A stretch of DNA of 42,378 nucleotides. Source: Gracilaria gracilis. Taxonomy: Eukaryota; Rhodophyta; Florideophyceae; Gracilariales; Gracilariaceae. The position numbers were made by a program, and so were the translations under genes. Location of the stretch: assembly GCA_030374805.1 (NCBI GenBank), contig JARGSG010000044.1, positions 1 through 42,378 of the forward strand. Reading direction: 5' to 3'. Positions 20,487-31,088 of the stretch are shown here, in pieces. Under the pieces are notes generated by a model. That model searched no databases. It was not told the DNA's origin and saw only the letters and a list, made by a program, of their open reading frames with translations. Within the stretch, counting starts at the first letter, position 1. Each line of letters opens with the position of its first letter.

Positions 20487-21222
20487 ATGTCTGGTGTTCA
20501 AATGACTGTGGGTGAACCAGAAGGTTGTCCTGATTTGCATGTCTGTTAAACCTACAGAAGAGAAGATTTTCCAAGAGGTTGTTATTTTGTTACATACTTG
20601 GAGAAAATATATAGTTCAAGGATCTAGAAGGTTGTCATTTGTGCATGTCTACATCGCTTCTGTGATGGCATTGAGGCAGAAAGTGTGTTGCTTTGCAGGT
20701 TTGAAAAGAACTGGAATTCAATTTGCTTTTAAGGTCAGTGAGAGAGGGAGGGTTGCTGAAGATCATCCTGAGATTTAACCTCTCAGTGTCTCGTCAGTTC
20801 TTTCCTGCTTAGAAGATGGTGTCTCATTGCCTTCGTTACAAGTGTTGGATTACTGCGATTGAAGTGAGTGACAGAGGGAGGGTGTCGAAAGAAGACCCGA
20901 TGCTGTCACTCTCATATTAAGTCAAACAGTACGCAAGTGTGGTAGAAGTACACTGGTCATTGATGTACGAATATGGACTTTGACACAACTCATTAGGCTG
21001 TTGAACTGGCTGTCACCATCCCTCTGCACGATATTACTGAAAGGGTTGCATTGCACATATTACACCAAGTTAATTGTGCTGTTGGTGCTTGTGCGACTCG
21101 CTTGAAGTCAGTAACAGAGGGAGGGTGTTGGATGTCATGCTGTCACTGACATCAAGCTGTTCACATGTGACAAGTCTAGAATGGTACCTTGGTATGTGAA
21201 ACTATGACGGATGTCGTTCTGT

Positions 21223-21317
21223 ACGCTCCATTGTGTTGGATACGCTCCATTGTGTTGGATACGCTCCATTGTGTTGGATACGCTCCATTGTGTTGGATAC
21301 GCTCCATTGTGTTGGAT
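21223..21317. repeat. 19-bp minisatellite, 5 copies
   Basis: Same repeat as at 1512 but with five copies. The other four units have four. Confidence 0.95.
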
Positions 21318-22002
21318 GGTGGAAGAGCCACCATTGGATGAACGTGTCAGATGTGGTGCTGTGTCGAATATCAAGGTGTTCAGATGGGTTCGTACAGACA
21401 GACTGTACACCAGGACACGTTGTCTAGAGTGGTCGAGGTGCACAGTGTGCACATGTAGCAATGTAGATACTTGGTACATGGTGCACGAGTGTTGACACTG
21501 ATGAGTGGTTGACATCATGTTCGGGTAGTGCTGCATGCACATGTATGTATCTGGATGCATGGAACTTGTTGGCTGTGTTTGGTTCAGGCCATATGGTTTA
21601 CAGGTACTTGTTGCTGACGTGTGACTTGGTGAGCCTAGACATACACATTATGGCGTCGTGTACTGATTACAGGTTGCAGGCAACAGGTGCGGGTGTTTGT
21701 GTATGGATTGTCGTGGTCTGGTCATTATGGTGCGCTGTCGTATTGTGTGTATGCACTGTCATGGATGCGCATGGTTGTACATTGTTGTACATTGTTGTGC
21801 AGTATTACGGAATTGTTTTGCACTGCTGTGCACTGCTGTGCACTGCTGTGCACTGTGGTGCATTGTTACTTGTAAGCTGTCATGAATTGTGGCAGCGTTA
21901 CCATGTCATGTTAGAAGACGATTGGTAGTATTGAGTGTCCCTGCTTAGTGGCTTAGGTTTTACTCAGAGTTGGAGTTGTTCGGTGGTGCGACGAAGAACT
22001 GC

Positions 22003-22010
22003 TATATAAG
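22003..22010 (+). promoter_or_regulatory. TATA-like box, unit 4
   Basis: TATATAAG in the same context as 2263. Confidence 0.35.
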
Positions 22011-22547
22011 TTGTGAGCTAAGCACCTCCAAGTAAATCCCAGCCAGAGCTGGCGAACTTCCCTTGCATCCCCTCAACTTTCCCTTCCAGCTATAACCTCC
22101 AGCAGGTTATCGGCCCAGCCCCGCTGACCTCTGCCGATTTTTGTTCGTCATGATTCCCTTACTGCCGCTCTCCCTCACCGCCAACCTCGTTATTCATCGC
22201 CGTTGTTGATGTTTCTGTTGTTTGTTCGATTCCGTTTCTTGTGTTATTGGTTTGTTTCGTTGGTGTTGTAATTCCCTTTTTCGATTGCGTTCCTCCCTGA
22301 GGGCGTTGTGTTGGTAGTGGTTCGACGTTGACTCTCTTTCGTGATTGTGTTTGGGTGCTCGTTGTTGCCCTTGTTGTCGATCGCTATCCGATTTGTTTGG
22401 TCTCCCACTATTGTTGTTGTTGTTGGGATCCCCGCGTCGTGTTTGCGGGTTCTGATCTGAGAGGTTGAGACCATTTTTATTGAAGTCTGGGCACTAGCTT
22501 TGTGCTCAGCTGTTGTTGTTGAAGTCCGTGCACTACGTGTGTGCTCG

Positions 22548-23360
22548 GCATTTTTGGTCATCACTGCATTACCTGTGCGACGAAGGGTTGATCCAAGTAA
22601 TCGGGGACGGGAGCCAGGCGGCTTGAACCAAGGTGGACGTGCTGACTAGCGGGCTCCACCGGTCCTTTTGGGCGGATAACGGTGTTGTACGCGCTGAAGC
22701 TAACGGGGTGCCGTGGCGTACTGCACTTTGGTTGTGGTGTTTGACTTTTGTTTGTTGAACCTGACTGTGTGTTAGGTGCTTGGACGGCGGTGAAGGCATC
22801 CATAAGGAGCTTTTGATCCGTGCAACTGACTCATTGGCTTGTCCAGTGGGCTTTTAGTACGGGGAGGCAACGTATCGAAGGCTGACCTCCCATTGGGATC
22901 AGGCCGCTTGTGATCTTCATTGATTGCTCGCTAGAAGCGTACCTTGGGTGTCAATGTAGCTGCTGTTTCAAGGTCGCGCAAGTTCTTGCAAGAGATCAGA
23001 GAGGGTTTTACTTGGTGAAGGCATATCTTTGGCCATTAACCATCCTCTGGATATCTCGTAGAGAGCAACGCGCCTTCTCCGGGAACGCAGGAGGAGGTAG
23101 ACTGAAGAAGTCGTTTCCTACCCGGAAGGTCTCCGGAGGTCAGGGGTCCGACTCCCTAGGGTACCGGGAATAGTATTTCCTGCCAGTGGGCCTGATGATC
23201 ATTTGTTTGTTGCTTGCTTTTGCTTCTGTGTTTACTAGAGCTCAGGAGGTTGAGTGTTTTCATGCCTGAGACTCTATGAAACTGTTTTCCCCTACGCATT
23301 CCGGAAGGTTGTCTTTATGCATGTCTGAGTACAATGAAAGTATCAGAAGGTTGCGATGTA
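22548..23360 (+). mobile_element. Leader A and 52-bp repeat tract, unit 4
   Basis: Copy of 7312-8124, with one extra C near 23290. Non-coding. Confidence 0.55.
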
Positions 23361-24075
23361 TGTTGATGTTGGGACATGGTCGAGTGCCGGTCAGTCCTAC
23401 AGGTTGGTCTCGGACTACTTGGAAGCAAAGTTGCAGGGGACGATGGGCACTTTTGGGCACCCTCTTCGCAAAAGCGCATATGCGCCTCTGCTCAACCCCA
23501 ACGTGAAACGGCAATATGATTGGCTACTGCAAATGTTCTTGTGCAACGTGGTGTCTACAAATGCCATGGATTGTATGGAGAGTTATGGTGGTATGGGCCA
23601 AGCGCAGCTCTGTGGTTGGACGAGGCTTAGAGTAGTAAGACTGACTATGCAGATAGCGAGGATGTGCTTCCCTAGGCTGGAATGGGCGGTTTTGCATGCA
23701 ATATGCGATTCTGGGATGCGCAAGGCGGTTGGAGTGCCACCATGCAAATTGATGATTTTTTAGATCTGGTTCTGAATCAAAGGACTGGCAATGGATTTGT
23801 AGTGTTGATTGATTTAGTTATTTGAAATTGTTGTACTCCAGTTTGCGCGCACTTTCCGTGTACAACTGCACACACGTGCAACTTTTAATGACCGCCGTCG
23901 TCGCTTGCTGCGACGACGGTGAAGCGCGCGCTAGGGTATTTGTAGGTTGCGATCGACGACCCTCGAGTAAACGGGTCGACCCAAGGCCGTCAACCTTCAC
24001 TTGTTTTACTTTCTCTTTCTTCAATATCCATCTCTACTTACTTCCCTTTCTACCCTACCTGCGTGCGTTTCGTTA
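23361..24075 (+). mobile_element. Copia-type 5' LTR, unit 4
   Basis: Near-identical to 8125-8838 and 16125-16838, with one extra A near 23638. Confidence 0.82.
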
Positions 24076-24089
24076 GGTTATGGGCCCAG
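24076..24089 (+). promoter_or_regulatory. Primer-binding site, unit 4
   Basis: GGTTATGGGCCCAG directly after the LTR, as in units 2 and 3. Confidence 0.8.
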
Positions 24090-25081
24090 AGCGTCAACAA
24101 CTTGCAGACGTCGCGCTCATTTCTTACTTACTACTTTTCTTTGGAAGTTTTCCTATCTGCGTTAGAGTATCCCGCTGTTTTCTCTCTGGCGAATGGTGAA
24201 CACATATCGCGTTTGTTAGTAACCCGCCGGCTCGAGACAAGGGAGACAGCAAATCCTGCTCTGCGTCCGTGGAGTACGGAGGTCGATGAAACGGGCTTGG
24301 AACCGTAGAAGCGACCGTACTGCGCCGAAAGACAGAGCTACTTTCTCGTAAGAGACCAGCAAGGGTTCAACTGGGGAACGTGTATCTCGACTAGTACCCT
24401 CCTTGGGACTTCTCGTAGGGACTAACAGCGCCTCGCTCTGAAGTACGCAGAGCTTGGCAGGTGATCAAATCGTGCCTCACCCGGAGAGAGTGACCGGGGA
24501 CCAGGGGTTCGGACCCACAGGGTAGCGGAGGTAGTTTCTCCTGTCAGTGCGCCCGCCTAAGAAGTTTCATCATCATTCCGGGTTCGAGTTGTACCTCACC
24601 CGTGAGCTTGCTCCAGGCGTCGAGTCTCCGAACTCCGCCTGTGATCGCGTACGGGACGCGTCCCGACGAGCGTTGCAGACTACCCCCACAGTCTCCGCTG
24701 GCGTCCTCGCTGTTGAGTGTTGAGCTTGAATCCACTCCAGCTTTTCTTTTACTTGCTTGTGGGGAAGCGGCATTGCATCCTTCACTCTGCCCTTTCTGCT
24801 CCGGGTTGGTTGTCTCTCACCCCGTGAGTATACTCCAAGCGTCGAGTTCCACTCCGCTTGTGATCGCGTACTGGACGCGTCCAGACGAGCGTTGCAGACT
24901 TCGTTACAGAGTCTCCCGCTGGCGTCCCCGCTGTTTAGTGTTGAGTCCTTACTCCACTCCAGCCCTACCCCTCCTTTGTTAAGGAAGAATTGTTTCCCTC
25001 ACGCCGCTTCTCTGATTCCTTCGTTTCTCTTCTACTCGTGAAATCCCTTGTACTGGAGTTTGGTAACATCTGTTTTGGAAC
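24090..25081 (+). mobile_element. Leader B, unit 4
   Basis: Copy of 8853-9842. Tandem duplication starts at 24597 and 24818. Palindromes are at 24652-24665 and 24871-24884. It has several single-base insertions not seen in units 2 and 3. Non-coding. Confidence 0.65.
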
Positions 25082-25318
25082 ATGTCGGACTCGGAAGTTG
25101 AGTCTGAAACCAACTCTGGTGTCAAGATCCCACGCTTTTATGGTAAGCGTGAGGAAGATTATACCCTTTGGCGCCATCGCCTTCGTGCCGCATGCCGAAT
25201 CAAAGGTGTCTGGAACGTTGTGGTATCGAGTTCAGAGCAATCCTCATCAGCTGAACCAGTGGATCGTGGGATGCAGTCTCGGATCACAACATGGTGGTTG
25301 CCGACATTGACTGGATGA
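25082..25318 (+). pseudogene. Copia gag N-terminal fragment fused to LINE, unit 4
   Basis: Same 79-codon frame as at 9843 and 17841. An extra A lies just upstream of the ATG, near 25068. Confidence 0.72.
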
Positions 25319-27637
25319 CAACTCAATTCTCACCTCGGAAACCAAAGATTTCGAGGGCGCAACTCAAATGCGTGGACAGAATCGAAGACGCTCAGACATA
25401 TTACAAAGCCAATTTGCCTAATGTGGCTTCTCGTTTTGACCACGCAACCTCAGAAGAGGATCTGGAGGATGCTTGTTGCCAACTTGTGGACACAATCAGT
25501 AGCCCCTGGATCACTTCCGTATCAATGCGTCCCTGACCCCTATCGATTCTTCTGGGATTCTAGTCTTGACCAGTTGAGTCGTGTGCGATCTACATATTAC
25601 AAACGGTGGAAACGAAGTGGTAACATTCAAATGTGGAATGTGTACAAGGTGATTGACCGATTCATTAAACGTCGTTGTCGGGCAAAGAAGAGACAACTGT
25701 TGGACGAATTTCTTGAAACCGCCGAGGACGAAACAGCATCTCAAACAGTGAATCGAATCAACTCGGTGATGAAATTATGATCTCAACATAGCGCACGGGC
25801 ACTGGAACGAGGAAATCCATTAGACTCACAGGACTACGCTGAGTTTATTGCCGAGTACCAGCCACCCGAATGTGGGGTGAAAGCAGTCACATTTGATGTT
25901 CCGAACTCGTTCCGGATTGCATTGGAAAAATCGATCGAAGGATGCAAAGAAGGGAAGATCGATTGGGCGCGATAACGTGGCATCGGAAATGCTACAGGTG
26001 AGTCCAACTTTGTGCGCTTCCACGCTTCTCAAGCTGTGGCGAGCGTGTGGCAAGTTGGCATATCTACCATCAACGTTGCGGCAGACACGTATATCGCCCA
26101 TATACAAGAAAGGCGACATCTCGGTACCATCCAACTACCGACCGATCTCTATTCTGTCGCACTTGCGCAAAGCAATTTCGGCTGCATTAAACTCGATCGT
26201 GATGAACTATATCGAGTTTCATGAGTAACAGTATGGGTTCTCAAAGTACAATGGAACAGAACAGTCGATTGTGGAGGTGAGTAACATCATCACAAACGGC
26301 CACTCGCGTGTGGCAGTACTGGATCTAACGAAGGCGTACGACAAAGTTAACCGAAAACTATTGTCGCAAGTGTGCGCATCTAGGCTACAACCGAAGCATG
26401 CGGCAATGACTACTTTGCTGCTGCAACCAGTCAACGCTTTCATAAATGGAAATTGGAAAGATGAACAAGTACAAATGACTCTTGGAGTGCCTCAAGGTGA
26501 CCCATTCAGCTGTACATTGTTCAACATGTATATTGATTCCATGCTATATCGAGTGCAGGAGGTGCCATATCATGTGTCGGATCGAGGTGCAAGTGCATTT
26601 GCCGACGATGTGATTCTGATGGCGAAGACTGATAGCGGGCTGCAACAACTGCTAGACATATGCAGTAGTTGGGGCAAAGAAATGCAAATGCCGTGGAACA
26701 CTGCAAACGGCAAGTCGATGGTACTGCAACTGCCTGCAAACCAAAACCACTCTGCAATATTCACACTTGCTGGTGATAAGCTGAGCGTGGTACGTAGTGC
26801 AGTATATCTGGGGGTGTCTCTAAACACCAGTGGAGTAACAGCCGACAAGCACATGGAACGGGTGCAAAATGCTCAACGTCGATTAGGAAGCCTAGCCGGT
26901 GCTGGTCTGCACCGGAATGGATTTGATACGCGCAGCTGTGTGAGTTTGTACCGCGCATTCGTGAGGTCGATTTACGAATATGCGTTGCATCTTGTACCGC
27001 TCACGCCTCATTTGGAAATGGCGATAGTGAAGCTTGAGGCAACGTTCTTCAAACTGATTCTTGCAAAATGGCATCTCGGTTTGGAACATATCGGGTGCCG
27101 ATGATGCGTGCACTTTGTCGTTTAGAGTCGGCGGCTCTGCGACGAATTGAGTTCGCCTCCAAACGTCTACGGCATTATCAATCGTGTCGTGAGACGGCAT
27201 TGAACCTTGAATTGGAACACAGATCGCGACAGTTGAAGGTGAACCGGGCATGTCGGCAGCTGTCGCTGTATAATGCATATCCTTCTATTTCGGCACTACG
27301 AGCTGAAATTGATAATGTTTGTACAAAAGGAATACGAAGTATACGGGATGCGGAGTGGAAACTTGCCTCGGCAAGACGCGTTCGCAAAATCCCGTGTGGT
27401 GCAAATGGAAAATACCCACCCGTTCTTCGGTTGCGCAAAGTTTCGCACCGAATGATGGGTATCCGATGGTACTTCAATGAGTTCCCAGCGAACCCAATGG
27501 AGGCACGTGATGTACTTGGAAACGAGTACTGGAAGTACGGAAGACTGAAGGTACTACTCGGAATGGAAGATTGGTCACCTGGAGAGAAACAGGAGGCGAC
27601 CGAAATACTAGATGTATTGGAAGAAGTACAGCTGTAA
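25255..27637 (+). pseudogene. LINE endonuclease tail and reverse transcriptase, broken (copy 5)
   Basis: The most damaged long copy. It has an extra C near 25531, the TGA at 25778-25780 shared with copy 4, an extra G near 25937, a TAC-to-TAA stop at 26226-26228, and the shared one-base loss near 27065. The frame 26271-27104 still spans LDLTKAYD, GVPQGDP and FADD. Between about 26296 and 26631 its diagnostic bases match copy 2 rather than copies 3 and 4, which suggests gene conversion. Confidence 0.88.
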
Positions 27638-27779
27638 ATCTGTGCTATAAGTAGTAAGAATGATTGCATTGGTTCGTAATTGACCAAGTTAGTTTACACC
27701 TTGACAGTGCTACCCTGCTGCTCTTCATGGGACATTGGGAACACTATAAATAAAAAGAAATTGATTGAAAAAAAAGAAA
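25255..27779 (+). mobile_element. LINE copy 5
   Basis: Same fusion to gag and same 3' end as copies 3 and 4. The tail has AATAAA and is followed by ATGTCTGGTGTT, as in copy 4. Confidence 0.85.
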
Positions 27780-28515
27780 ATGTCTGGTGTTCAAATGACT
27801 GTGGGTGAACCAGAAGGTTGTCCTGATTTGCATGTCTGTTAAACCTACAGAAGAGAAGATTTTCCAAGAGGTTGTTATTTTGTTACATACTTGGAGAAAA
27901 TATATAGTTCAAGGATCTAGAAGGTTGTCATTTGTGCATGTCTACATCGCTTCTGTGATGGCATTGAGGCAGAAAGTGTGTTGCTTTGCAGGTTTGAAAA
28001 GAACTGGAATTCAATTTGCTTTTAAGGTCAGTGAGAGAGGGAGGGTTGCTGAAGATCATCCTGAGATTTAACCTCTCAGTGTCTCGTCAGTTCTTTCCTG
28101 CTTAGAAGATGGTGTCTCATTGCCTTCGTTACAAGTGTTGGATTACTGCGATTGAAGTGAGTGACAGAGGGAGGGTGTCGAAAGAAGACCCGATGCTGTC
28201 ACTCTCATATTAAGTCAAACAGTACGCAAGTGTGGTAGAAGTACACTGGTCATTGATGTACGAATATGGACTTTGACACAACTCATTAGGCTGTTGAACT
28301 GGCTGTCACCATCCCTCTGCACGATATTACTGAAAGGGTTGCATTGCACATATTACACCAAGTTAATTGTGCTGTTGGTGCTTGTGCGACTCGCTTGAAG
28401 TCAGTAACAGAGGGAGGGTGTTGGATGTCATGCTGTCACTGACATCAAGCTGTTCACATGTGACAAGTCTAGAATGGTACCTTGGTATGTGAAACTATGA
28501 CGGATGTCGTTCTGT

Positions 28516-28591
28516 ACGCTCCATTGTGTTGGATACGCTCCATTGTGTTGGATACGCTCCATTGTGTTGGATACGCTCCATTGTGTTGGAT
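28516..28591. repeat. 19-bp minisatellite, 4 copies
   Basis: Same repeat as at 1512. Confidence 0.95.
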
Positions 28592-29276
28592 GGTGGAAGA
28601 GCCACCATTGGATGAACGTGTCAGATGTGGTGCTGTGTCGAATATCAAGGTGTTCAGATGGGTTCGTACAGACAGACTGTACACCAGGACACGTTGTCTA
28701 GAGTGGTCGAGGTGCACAGTGTGCACATGTAGCAATGTAGATACTTGGTACATGGTGCACGAGTGTTGACACTGATGAGTGGTTGACATCATGTTCGGGT
28801 AGTGCTGCATGCACATGTATGTATCTGGATGCATGGAACTTGTTGGCTGTGTTTGGTTCAGGCCATATGGTTTACAGGTACTTGTTGCTGACGTGTGACT
28901 TGGTGAGCCTAGACATACACATTATGGCGTCGTGTACTGATTACAGGTTGCAGGCAACAGGTGCGGGTGTTTGTGTATGGATTGTCGTGGTCTGGTCATT
29001 ATGGTGCGCTGTCGTATTGTGTGTATGCACTGTCATGGATGCGCATGGTTGTACATTGTTGTACATTGTTGTGCAGTATTACGGAATTGTTTTGCACTGC
29101 TGTGCACTGCTGTGCACTGCTGTGCACTGTGGTGCCTTGTTACTTGTAAGCTGTCATGAATTGTGGCAGCGTTACCATGTCATGTTAGAAGACGATTGGT
29201 AGTATTGAGTGTCCCTGCTTAGTGGCTTAGGTTTTACTCAGAGTTGGAGTTGTTCGGTGGTGCGACGAAGAACTGC

Positions 29277-29284
29277 TATATAAG
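29277..29284 (+). promoter_or_regulatory. TATA-like box, unit 5
   Basis: TATATAAG in the same context as 2263. Confidence 0.35.
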
Positions 29285-29970
29285 TTGTGAGCTAAGCACC
29301 TCCAAGTAAATCCCAGCCAGAGCTGGCGAACTTCCCTTGCATCCCCTCAACTTTCCCTTCCAGCTATAACCTCCAGCAGGTTATCGGCCCAGCCCCGCTG
29401 ACCTCTGCCGATTTTTGTTCGTCATGATTCCCTTACTGCCGCTCTCCCTCACCGCCAACCTCGTTATTCATCGCCGTTGTTGATGTTTCTGTTGTTTGTT
29501 CGATTCCGTTTCTTGTGTTATTGGTTTGTTTCGTTGGTGTTGTAATTCCCTTTTTCGATTGCGTTCCTCCCTGAGGGCGTTGTGTTGGTAGTGGTTCGAC
29601 GTTGACTCTCTTTCGTGATTGTGTTTGGGTGCTCGTTGTTGCCCTTGTTGTCGATCGCTATCCGATTTGTTTGGTCTCCCACTATTGTTGTTGTTGTTGG
29701 GATCCCCGCGTCGTGTTTGCGGGTTCTGATCTGAGAGGTTGAGACCATTTTTATTGAAGTCTGGGCACTAGCTTTGTGCTCAGCTGTTGTTGTTGAAGTC
29801 CGTGCACTACGTGTGTGCTCGGCATTTTTGGTCATCACTGCATTACCTGTGCGACGAAGGGTTGATCCGAGTAATCGGGGACGGGAGCCAGGCGGCTTGA
29901 ACCAAGGTGGACGTGCTGACTAGCGGGCTCCACCGGTCCTTTTGGGCGGATAACGGTGTTGTACGCGCTC

Positions 29971-30125
29971 TAGGGGTTTGATTAGGGGTTGATTAGGGGA
30001 ATTTAGGGGAATTAGGGGTTGATTTAGGGTTTAGGGGTTTAGGGTTTGATTAGGGGAATTTAGGGGAATTAGGGGAATTAGGGGAATAGGTTTTAGGGGT
30101 TTAGGGGTTTTAGGGGTTTAGGGTT
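29971..30125 (+). repeat. Degenerate telomere-like G-rich tract
   Basis: About 155 bp of irregular TTAGGGG, TTTAGGGG, TTTAGGG, GATTAGGGG and AATTAGGGG units, all with the G-rich strand on the + strand. This is the orientation of a chromosome end lying to the right. The units are too variable for a freshly synthesised telomere of a single type. It could be an eroded interstitial telomere, telomerase-healed break, or simply a G-rich repeat. Confidence 0.65.
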
Positions 30126-30788
30126 CTTTGCGGTTTTTGGGGTTTGTATAAGGATTTGCGGGTTTGCTTTCGCCACGCAAAGAGCAAGCCAAATGGGCAA
30201 AGTTGGGGTTTAAGTCGGGGTTTGCACCGTGGTTTGCCAATCCAATTTTCCCCGATTCACTCCCGAAGTCCCTTCCGGCCTTATTTCTAAAGCACAAACG
30301 GCGTCCCAAAAGACCCAAAACGACTCGACGACGACGACCTAAAACGACTCGCTCAAAGGCTCTCGGACGGCGCATCTGGCTATCACTATCAAGAGAGGCA
30401 TGGAGCCAACCACGGCCCACCGACCCCCATCATTTCCTCCCATTAAATCGACTCCTTCCATCATCTTTCCCGTGGACTTGCTTGCATTGCCATAGCTCCC
30501 AAACCCAAATATCGGCCCCTTAAATGTTCCACGACGGACTTGAACGCTGTCAGGAGGCGTATGTAGCCAGGCATTGCCCACCCGCCACCATCATTTCCTC
30601 GCATTAAATCAACTTTTGCAAACCCCGGGTTTGTTGCGGTGTTTTAGGGGTTGGAGAGCTGCTTCCTAACGCAAGTGAAAAAAAGAAAAATGGGGTTTAA
30701 AAATGGGGTTTAGCTTGCGTTTGCCTTTGAAACGGCATTTACCCTCAAAAGTGAAACAAATTCGGAACCTGCATCCAACATGGTCTTA
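30126..30788. other. Gene-free segment with short direct repeat and TIR-like end
   Basis: No gene with a recognisable product. Isolated frames on both strands (30164-30523 plus, 30118-30420 minus) overlap, are low-complexity Arg/Pro/Ser-rich and match nothing I know. A 52-53 bp imperfect direct repeat sits at 30401-30453 and 30562-30613 (shared CATCATTTCCTC and CATTAAATC). GGGGTTTA-like words recur near 30648 and 30690-30710. It ends with GCATCCAACATGGTCTTA at 30771-30788, which resembles the terminal inverted repeat of some small DNA transposons. Confidence 0.4.
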
Positions 30789-30977
30789 AACTAATATCTA
30801 TTATACCATTATATAGCAACGATAACAAATAAACACCTGATCGACAACTAATGCCGATTCCTCGTACCTCCCATCACCCGCCTACCATTGTACACATTAT
30901 TTTTACACAATCTGCAGACCGATAAACCATTCAAAGCGCCCAGAAAGCACTCAGGCAGCCTCAGTGCTGCAGCCCTT
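30789..30977. other. AT-richer unique spacer before the satellite
   Basis: Short spacer with AT-rich sequence (AATATCTATTATACCATTAT) and no frame of note. I see nothing else in it. The satellite begins inside a monomer of type 10 at about 30978. Confidence 0.5.
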
Positions 30978-31088
30978 CCCAGTTACCTCTCATCGAAATC
31001 ATCCTCCATCTCCACAACCGCTCACTCACTCGATGCACTATATTACCAACCAGCCACCCAGTTCGCAGCTACTCCATTCTCATCCCAA

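Larger units (their letters stand above)
20487..22547. repeat. Array unit 4 flank block
   Basis: Same block as 776-2807, one minisatellite repeat longer. No gene seen. Confidence 0.9.
27780..29969. repeat. Array unit 5, truncated flank block
   Basis: Same block as 776-2807 plus the first part of leader A. It stops abruptly after GTACGCGCT at 29969 (equivalent to 7459), where other units continue with GAAGCTAACGG. No gene seen. Confidence 0.9.

Noticed and set aside
776..30125. HeT-A/TART-type telomere-maintaining LINE array
   Set aside because: In target-primed addition to chromosome ends the A-tail faces inward. Here the LINE 3' ends point towards the telomere-like tract. The units also include flank and LTR DNA, so tandem duplication explains the array better.
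29970..30125. Head-to-head telomere fusion
   Set aside because: Only the G-rich orientation is present; no C-rich partner tract follows.
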